From the NCBI GenBank assembly GCA_012103505.1, contig WLWP01000001.1:930001-994000 (forward strand): 64,000 nucleotides of DNA, given 5' to 3'. The DNA comes from Pseudomonadales bacterium. GTDB taxonomy: Bacteria > Pseudomonadota > Gammaproteobacteria > Pseudomonadales > Azotimanducaceae. The translations under genes and the position numbers were made by a program. Under the pieces are notes generated by a model. The model made no database searches and was not told the origin of the DNA. It worked only from the letters and a program-made list of their open reading frames with translations. Shown here piece after piece: positions 59,404 to 64,000 of this stretch (its first letter is position 1; each line of letters opens with the position of its first letter).

Positions 59404-59511
59404 TTAGGTTACAAAGTAAAATCCCCGCCAGTAAAAATACGCACCACCGTTACCAGCGCCGTCCGCTGTGTTGAGTAGTGTGTTTACGAATTTTTGTTCA
59501 GTCAGTCTCAT
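59404..59511 (-). CDS. Aromatic amino-acid leader peptide (attenuator) of DAHP synthase
   Basis: A 35-codon ORF, ATG at 59511 to TAA at 59404, on the same strand as the DAHP synthase. Residues 25-33 read YFYWRGFYF: three Tyr, three Phe and one Trp in nine codons, ahead of a VT end and stop. A hairpin and then a perfect terminator follow. This is the architecture of ribosome-mediated attenuation: stalling at uncharged Tyr, Phe or Trp tRNA would prevent the terminator and allow synthesis of the enzyme. There is no strong Shine-Dalgarno before the ATG. The ORF lies 39 bp after the addA stop. Confidence 0.8.
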   Translation of the reverse strand: MRLTEQKFVNTLLNTADGAGNGGAYFYWRGFYFVT

Positions 59512-59550
59512 GGCCACGAATAGTACTCGTCCGTAAATTTTTTGCAATTC

Positions 59551-62500
59551 TCATATTTCTAGAAGTTTCGCGCTATCGGTCAATATCAGCGCTGTGTGGA
59601 TAGGCTCATTATAAAGTTCGGTACAAATAACTTTGTACAGCGTGAGTTGCGATCGATATCGAGCAATCAAATCAACGTCGCTTGTGGCTGATGGTTCCAG
59701 TTGGGAAGACTTGTAGTCAAGAATCCAACGGACGCCATCTTGGACAAACATACGATCGATAACAATGTTCTTAATTTCGCCGTCCACAACACCAGTTAGT
59801 GCGAGTTCGGCTACATGGTCTTTGTGCTCGCTGAGTGCCCAGATGCCGACCTCGGATCTGCAGAATGCCTCTAATTGAGCGAACACAAGAGCGCGTACGT
59901 GCAGCTGCTCTTCAGCGCTTAGTTGGGTATCGGAGATCCAGTATTCGAGTCGACCTGGTAGGATGTGTGCAAGGCGATCAAGGCTTGGCTGCTCTTGCGC
60001 CAACCAGGCAAGAGCTTGGTGAACTACCACGCCCATCGCAACTTCCTGGCGACCACTTATTACGTCACGGATGACAGTTGTGGGTTCGTCGGGTGCATCT
60101 TGGATTTCACTTGTCCATACATAGTCGCTAGGAAGGCGTCTATACATGCGAGTCTGAAAAAGGTCTGCTTGAAACGATTCCGTGTGTCCCGGTGTGGTTT
60201 GGGCCGGTGGTTGGGGGTCTCTAGCCTGCAGCGTTAGAGCCTGGGTACTCGTTTTTACTGAAGCCTCAGCGTGTGCTTCTAAGAGTGCCGCAAGTCCTTG
60301 ACTTCGCTTTTCAGTTTCATTGGTCCAAGTCAAGTACAGTGAATCTTTGGCCCTAGTAGATGCGACATAGAGAAGACGTTTTTCTTCCGCCCTGGACTTT
60401 TCACGGTTCTCGAAGTTCAGCCAGTCATGAATGGAATCCCCCCGAACACCCATTAACAAACCAGCGCTGCTTTGTTCCATCGATATTAACGAAGGGTCGT
60501 CTGGTCGCGCTCGGTGATTCAACGCGGGCACAAAAACATGTTCAAACTCTAATCCTTTGGATTTGTGGATTGTCATGATCTTGATGTTGGAAGTCTTGTT
60601 ATCTGGAGCGAACAGGTTTGCAAGTCGATAGGCGAGATCATCCGTGTTGACTAACCCGCGGCCATACGGCTCTAACAATTCAAAGAACGCTTCTGCCTGT
60701 GACCATGCCACACTTGGATAAGCCGCGCGACCACCGATGCGCAGCCAGTAGCCCTCGATCACTTCACGAATTGAACGTTGATAGAGAACACCCCACGCCC
60801 AATCTCGAGCTTGGCGCAAACGCTCAAAGCGAAGGTCGCCGCCTAAACAATTTGGATCTTCGCTCAGAGCAGTTAGTTCTTTTAACGTGAAACCAAATAC
60901 TGGACTTCGAAGCAGTGACAAGTGGGCAAGCGTGTCGTTCGGATTTACGATAGTCATTAAGCCACTGTGGAGATCTTGGACGATCGGTTGCTTAGAGAGA
61001 AGATCGATGTCTGATGCCTGCCAATCAAGGTCATTGGCGCGGAGTTTTTCCAGCAGTGGTCGTATTTGCCCTCGAGCACGACAGAGTATGGCTATATCTG
61101 CCGTTGGATCTTCTGCGCATAACTGTTTTATCTGATCGACGATGAAGTCGGTTTCTAGCAGCTCACTCTTGAAAGCTTCACAACTGACACCACGACCTGG
61201 ATTGTCCTTGATGGGGATGGCACTGGTATAAGGAATGTCTCTATGGTTTTCGGCGAACAAACCTTGGAAGAGCGTGTTGCACCAATCGACCAGGGCTGGT
61301 GCTGAACGAAAGTTGGCTGTCAGTTGATGTAGCGTTGGTCGTATTGCCTGTAGGCCGCTGCTAGCTGTTTCGCCAAATATGCCGACGTCTGCATTGCGAA
61401 ACCGGTAAATCGACTGCATCGGGTCACCCACGGCGAAGAATGTATCTCCGGCTGTGTCCGACCACCCTTCACACAAAAGACTAAAGAACTCGAACTGAGA
61501 TCGGGATGTGTCTTGGTATTCATCGACAAGAAGGTGTTTGATGCGGTAGTCGAGCAGTAGCGCGAGATCGGTAGGGGACCCGTCAGATTCTCTGAGGGAT
61601 CGTCGTGCCGTCAACAACAGCTCAACAAAATCGACCTCTCTTTGTTCTTTGAACAACATTTGCAGTTCTGCTGCAGCCAAAGTAAGTACAACGCTGACGT
61701 TGGCGAGCCGTTCTGCCTGATTGGTTTCTATGGCTTGGGGAAGTCGAGCGCGTTTTTCGATGAGGCTAGCGAGGCCCCGTTCGTGCAAAGTTCCTAACCA
61801 GAGGTTGAAGGAGCGCACATCCGCGGCATCGCCAACCCCGTCTTTTGAAGTGAAACGTCGACGTAGCGACAGAGATTTCGTGAGTAGCTTTGCCACACCT
61901 GTGAACGGCCTTGCCTGTTCAGTTGCAAAGCGGCTAAGGAAACTAATGTCATGGCCATCTAGCAGCGCAGATAGTTGTTGTTCTGTCTCATCGCGAAGGG
62001 TTGTAAGCGTCTGTTCTAGAACTTGTTTAAGTTGTTCTGGGGCGACAACAATATTTGCTGCGATTTGGGTTGTAAGCTCCAACCACTGATCTCTACGAGC
62101 TAACATCGTCGCAAGCAGTCGCTGAGCGCTACGCGCATCGTTGTCGAGGGATGCGAGGAATTCAGCAATTAGCGGCGCAGTCTCTTCCTGGCGGACGAGT
62201 TGCGCGGTAACTCTGTGTGCAGCCTCGTCGTAATGCCGGGTCGCATCCTCTTCGATTCCCATTCCTGCAAGTGTTGTCTCACCGCGGCTTTGGGTCGCTA
62301 GCTCAAGAGCAAAACTATCTATCGTCTGAATTTTGAGGACATTTGGGTTTTGAAAAATGTCCCAACCAAGGTCGATACTCCTTTGCCGGACCGTCTGGCT
62401 TGTTGGAGAGTCGTCGCGCAGCATCGCAAGGACACGTTGGCGCATTTCCGCTGCTGCTTTCTTAGTGAACGTTATCGCGAGGACTTCTTGCGGCCGTTTT

Positions 62501-62628
62501 ACTAGTGCAAGTAGATGTACGAAACGTGTTGCCAACAGCGTGGTTTTTCCTGACCCCGCTGGGGCTTGTACGAGGCAGGAAGTTGGTTCAAGTGCGTTCT
62601 GTCGCGCTTGTTCGTCTGGAAGATTCAC
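59551..62628 (-). CDS. addA: AddA-type helicase-nuclease (UvrD/RecB-like)
   Basis: Superfamily 1A 3'-5' helicase with a C-terminal RecB-type nuclease, working with AddB at double-strand breaks. In 1025 residues the helicase motifs are clear: motif I QAPAGSGKTTLLATRF, Ia ITFTKKAAAEMRQRV, II HLLVDEYQDTSRSQFEFF, III FAVGDPMQSIYRFRNADV, IV-VI through TIHKSKGLEFEHVFVPAL and RLLYVASTRAKD. The nuclease box (VVHQALAW, IDRMF, WILDYKSSQ) lies in the last 180 residues. The ATG overlaps the addB stop by 4 bp, so the two subunits are coupled. Alternatively described as an exonuclease V beta-like subunit. Confidence 0.92.
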   Translation of the reverse strand: MNLPDEQARQNALEPTSCLVQAPAGSGKTTLLATRFVHLLALVKRPQEVLAITFTKKAAAEMRQRVLAMLRDDSPTSQTVRQRSIDLGWDIFQNPNVLKIQTIDSFALELATQSRGETTLAGMGIEEDATRHYDEAAHRVTAQLVRQEETAPLIAEFLASLDNDARSAQRLLATMLARRDQWLELTTQIAANIVVAPEQLKQVLEQTLTTLRDETEQQLSALLDGHDISFLSRFATEQARPFTGVAKLLTKSLSLRRRFTSKDGVGDAADVRSFNLWLGTLHERGLASLIEKRARLPQAIETNQAERLANVSVVLTLAAAELQMLFKEQREVDFVELLLTARRSLRESDGSPTDLALLLDYRIKHLLVDEYQDTSRSQFEFFSLLCEGWSDTAGDTFFAVGDPMQSIYRFRNADVGIFGETASSGLQAIRPTLHQLTANFRSAPALVDWCNTLFQGLFAENHRDIPYTSAIPIKDNPGRGVSCEAFKSELLETDFIVDQIKQLCAEDPTADIAILCRARGQIRPLLEKLRANDLDWQASDIDLLSKQPIVQDLHSGLMTIVNPNDTLAHLSLLRSPVFGFTLKELTALSEDPNCLGGDLRFERLRQARDWAWGVLYQRSIREVIEGYWLRIGGRAAYPSVAWSQAEAFFELLEPYGRGLVNTDDLAYRLANLFAPDNKTSNIKIMTIHKSKGLEFEHVFVPALNHRARPDDPSLISMEQSSAGLLMGVRGDSIHDWLNFENREKSRAEEKRLLYVASTRAKDSLYLTWTNETEKRSQGLAALLEAHAEASVKTSTQALTLQARDPQPPAQTTPGHTESFQADLFQTRMYRRLPSDYVWTSEIQDAPDEPTTVIRDVISGRQEVAMGVVVHQALAWLAQEQPSLDRLAHILPGRLEYWISDTQLSAEEQLHVRALVFAQLEAFCRSEVGIWALSEHKDHVAELALTGVVDGEIKNIVIDRMFVQDGVRWILDYKSSQLEPSATSDVDLIARYRSQLTLYKVICTELYNEPIHTALILTDSAKLLEI
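59556..59583 (-). promoter_or_regulatory. Possible promoter of the leader-DAHP synthase transcript
   Basis: On the minus strand TTGACC (59578-59583), a 16-nt spacer and TAGAAA (59556-59561), inside the last codons of addA. The predicted start near 59549 would leave a 38-nt leader before the leader-peptide ATG. The -10 is weak. Confidence 0.3.
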
Positions 62629-64000
62629 GATGCCTGGAGTTCAGATATTCGGCAAAACGAAGACAAGTGACAGTAATCACAGGCGCCTCGGATGGGCTCA
62701 ACAGCAGCAAAACCTTGTGCGTAGTCGTGTGTGAGTCGAGCAAGCTCGCTACGCCAAAGTAGAATCTGCTCAGCCCAGCTGCGTTTTAACGGGACATACT
62801 TGGCGCCGCCTGGGTTTGCCTGAGGATCACAAATACCGGTAAAGCGCACTGCGTCCTTACGAATTGAGGCGTAGAACGCACCGTACACGTCACCGTCTAC
62901 TTGCGTATAAATTGGTAGCTGAGGTTGCACGAGTGGTGTCTCATCTATCCCACTGGTCGAGACGCGACCGGTTTTGTAGTCGATGACGATCAGACGGCCG
63001 CTGTTTTGAAGTTTGTCAATGCGGTCAGCTCGAATCGTTAGCGTGAACTGGTCGAAGGTCAGTTCGTACGATGTTTCGAGCGCCTGGACTTCGAATTCTT
63101 CCCGCAGATGTTCAATGTCGAGCCAGGCGTAGACCAACTCACGAATTCTCATTCTTTCGAACTTGATGAACTCCCCAGGTAGGGCGAGCTGTAGTTTCTG
63201 TAGGGCCTGAGTGATCGCAAGCTCAACGTCCGCGTCTTCCAAGTGTCGCACTGCGTTTGAGTCTTTCGCGACAGTGAAGAGCGCTTGAAGCACATCGTGT
63301 AGCACGATACCTCTGGTCAACGCATCTGGAAGATCAGTGGGGGTTTCAATTCTCGGGATTTGCAATCTATGCACAGCATAGGCTCGGAAGGGGCAGGCAG
63401 CTTGATCTTCTACTAGGCGAACGCCACCACGAATGTTCGTCTCGGCCTGTATGGGGCTTCCAAACTCGTCCGAGTAAAGCTCGAGCGCGGCCAGTTTCCC
63501 CTGTTGTGCTTGATCTGGTGTGCCCTCGTAAATCGAGAAATTTGTGAGCATGGGACTTGGACTCCGTTCAGAGTCCTCAGCATTGTGGACATAACTCGCG
63601 ACCATATTTTCAGTCTGACCTTGCCATCGTTCTAATAGACGCTTGGAGAACTGAAGCTCCGCTTCCTGGTCGGCCCGGGGTACGCCTGAAGCTCGGGCAA
63701 GCGTTCTAGGAATAAATGGGATGGCCGAATTGCGTGATGGAAAATTCTCGTCATCCATACCGCAAATCCAAAGGTGATCGAAGACAAGACCGTTCGCCTC
63801 AAGGGCGCCAAGAACAATGAGATTCGCGGGTGGCCGCTCGGGTGCAAATACTCTGTTAGCGAGCACGTAGTCCAACCTCTGTCTTGCAGCACTTGCAGAT
63901 ATAGGTTGAGAAGATTGCGAGATTGATAGGACATCTACAATTGCGGCGTGGGCTTGGAATTGTCTAGAGCCTACGTCTGATAAGTTAGGCCACCCACCCA
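62625..64000 (-). CDS. addB: AddB-type nuclease subunit, 5' end outside window
   Basis: C-terminal 458 codons of the AddB-like partner. The frame is open to the window edge (reading GWPNLSDVGSRQFQAH at the border), so the start lies beyond it; the TTG at 63875 is internal. The segment VLGALEANGLVFDHLWICGM is typical of this group. The PD-(D/E)XK site is visible in LTIRADRIDKL and VIDYKTGRVS. Four cysteines (one in QAACPFRAYA and three in GACDYCHLSSFC) match the Fe-S cluster that staples AddB nuclease domains. It precedes and overlaps addA. Confidence 0.88.
   Translation of the reverse strand, partial: GGWPNLSDVGSRQFQAHAAIVDVLSISQSSQPISASAARQRLDYVLANRVFAPERPPANLIVLGALEANGLVFDHLWICGMDDENFPSRNSAIPFIPRTLARASGVPRADQEAELQFSKRLLERWQGQTENMVASYVHNAEDSERSPSPMLTNFSIYEGTPDQAQQGKLAALELYSDEFGSPIQAETNIRGGVRLVEDQAACPFRAYAVHRLQIPRIETPTDLPDALTRGIVLHDVLQALFTVAKDSNAVRHLEDADVELAITQALQKLQLALPGEFIKFERMRIRELVYAWLDIEHLREEFEVQALETSYELTFDQFTLTIRADRIDKLQNSGRLIVIDYKTGRVSTSGIDETPLVQPQLPIYTQVDGDVYGAFYASIRKDAVRFTGICDPQANPGGAKYVPLKRSWAEQILLWRSELARLTHDYAQGFAAVEPIRGACDYCHLSSFCRISELQAS

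Overview
The window is a chromosomal segment of a gammaproteobacterium, probably free-living and marine. No rRNA, intact insertion sequence, prophage or CRISPR array is visible. Gene order resembles pseudomonads and relatives: a LysR regulator divergent from leuCDB, then asd, fimV and truA; trpF near folC-dedD-cvpA-purF; tig-clpP-clpX-lon-HU-ppiD; cysI with a DUF934 gene; yafS-rnhA-dnaQ. Two Na+/H+-type antiporters (NhaB and a CPA2 protein), a PEP-CTERM surface protein and an AddAB-type nuclease fit a salt-water lineage. Species cannot be named from sequence alone.

Layout. 1-3.7 kb: end of lpd, then sucCD (TCA cycle). 3.8-7.8 kb: htpG behind a sigma-32-like promoter, prmB and aroC. 7.8-13 kb: divergent LysR gene and leuC-leuD-leuB-asd, ending in a strong terminator. 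13.2-23.2 kb: tightly overlapping fimV-truA-trpF-trpB-trpA-folC-dedD-cvpA, then purF; accD is not in this run. 23.2-27.1 kb: MoxR-DUF58-transglutaminase set. 27.2-29.9 kb: DUF1289 gene and miaE, converging on folD-lpxH. 30-32.2 kb: tRNA-Pro, tRNA-Arg, an interval of about 1.8 kb with one PEP-CTERM gene behind a sigma-54-like promoter, then tRNA-His. 32.4-41.1 kb: proteostasis cluster tig-clpP-clpX-lon-(HU remnant)-ppiD. 41.1-47.6 kb: mltD-like gene, yafS-rnhA-dnaQ, nhaB, nudC and an SCP2-like gene. 47.8-53.6 kb: sohB, a YhdH-type reductase, a CPA2 antiporter, DUF934-cysI and a small membrane protein. 53.7-58.2 kb: metH, divergent from nfuA, which has an IscR type 1-like site. 58.2-64 kb: DAHP synthase behind an aromatic leader-peptide attenuator, then addA and the 3' part of addB.

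The genes are mostly housekeeping, so the interest lies in regulation and local anomalies. (1) Upstream of the DAHP synthase is a 35-codon leader ORF with Tyr, Phe and Trp codons clustered at its end, followed by a hairpin and T-run. (2) The hupB slot after lon holds an HU reading frame with an intact DNA-binding arm but no start codon or N-terminal helix. (3) The PEP-CTERM gene has a near-consensus sigma-54 promoter. (4) A 22-bp copy of the tRNA-Arg 3' end lies 1.8 kb away, bracketing that gene like attachment-site repeats. (5) A 25-bp site fitting the IscR type 1 consensus lies before nfuA. (6) TrpA carries Glu where the catalytic Asp60 is expected.
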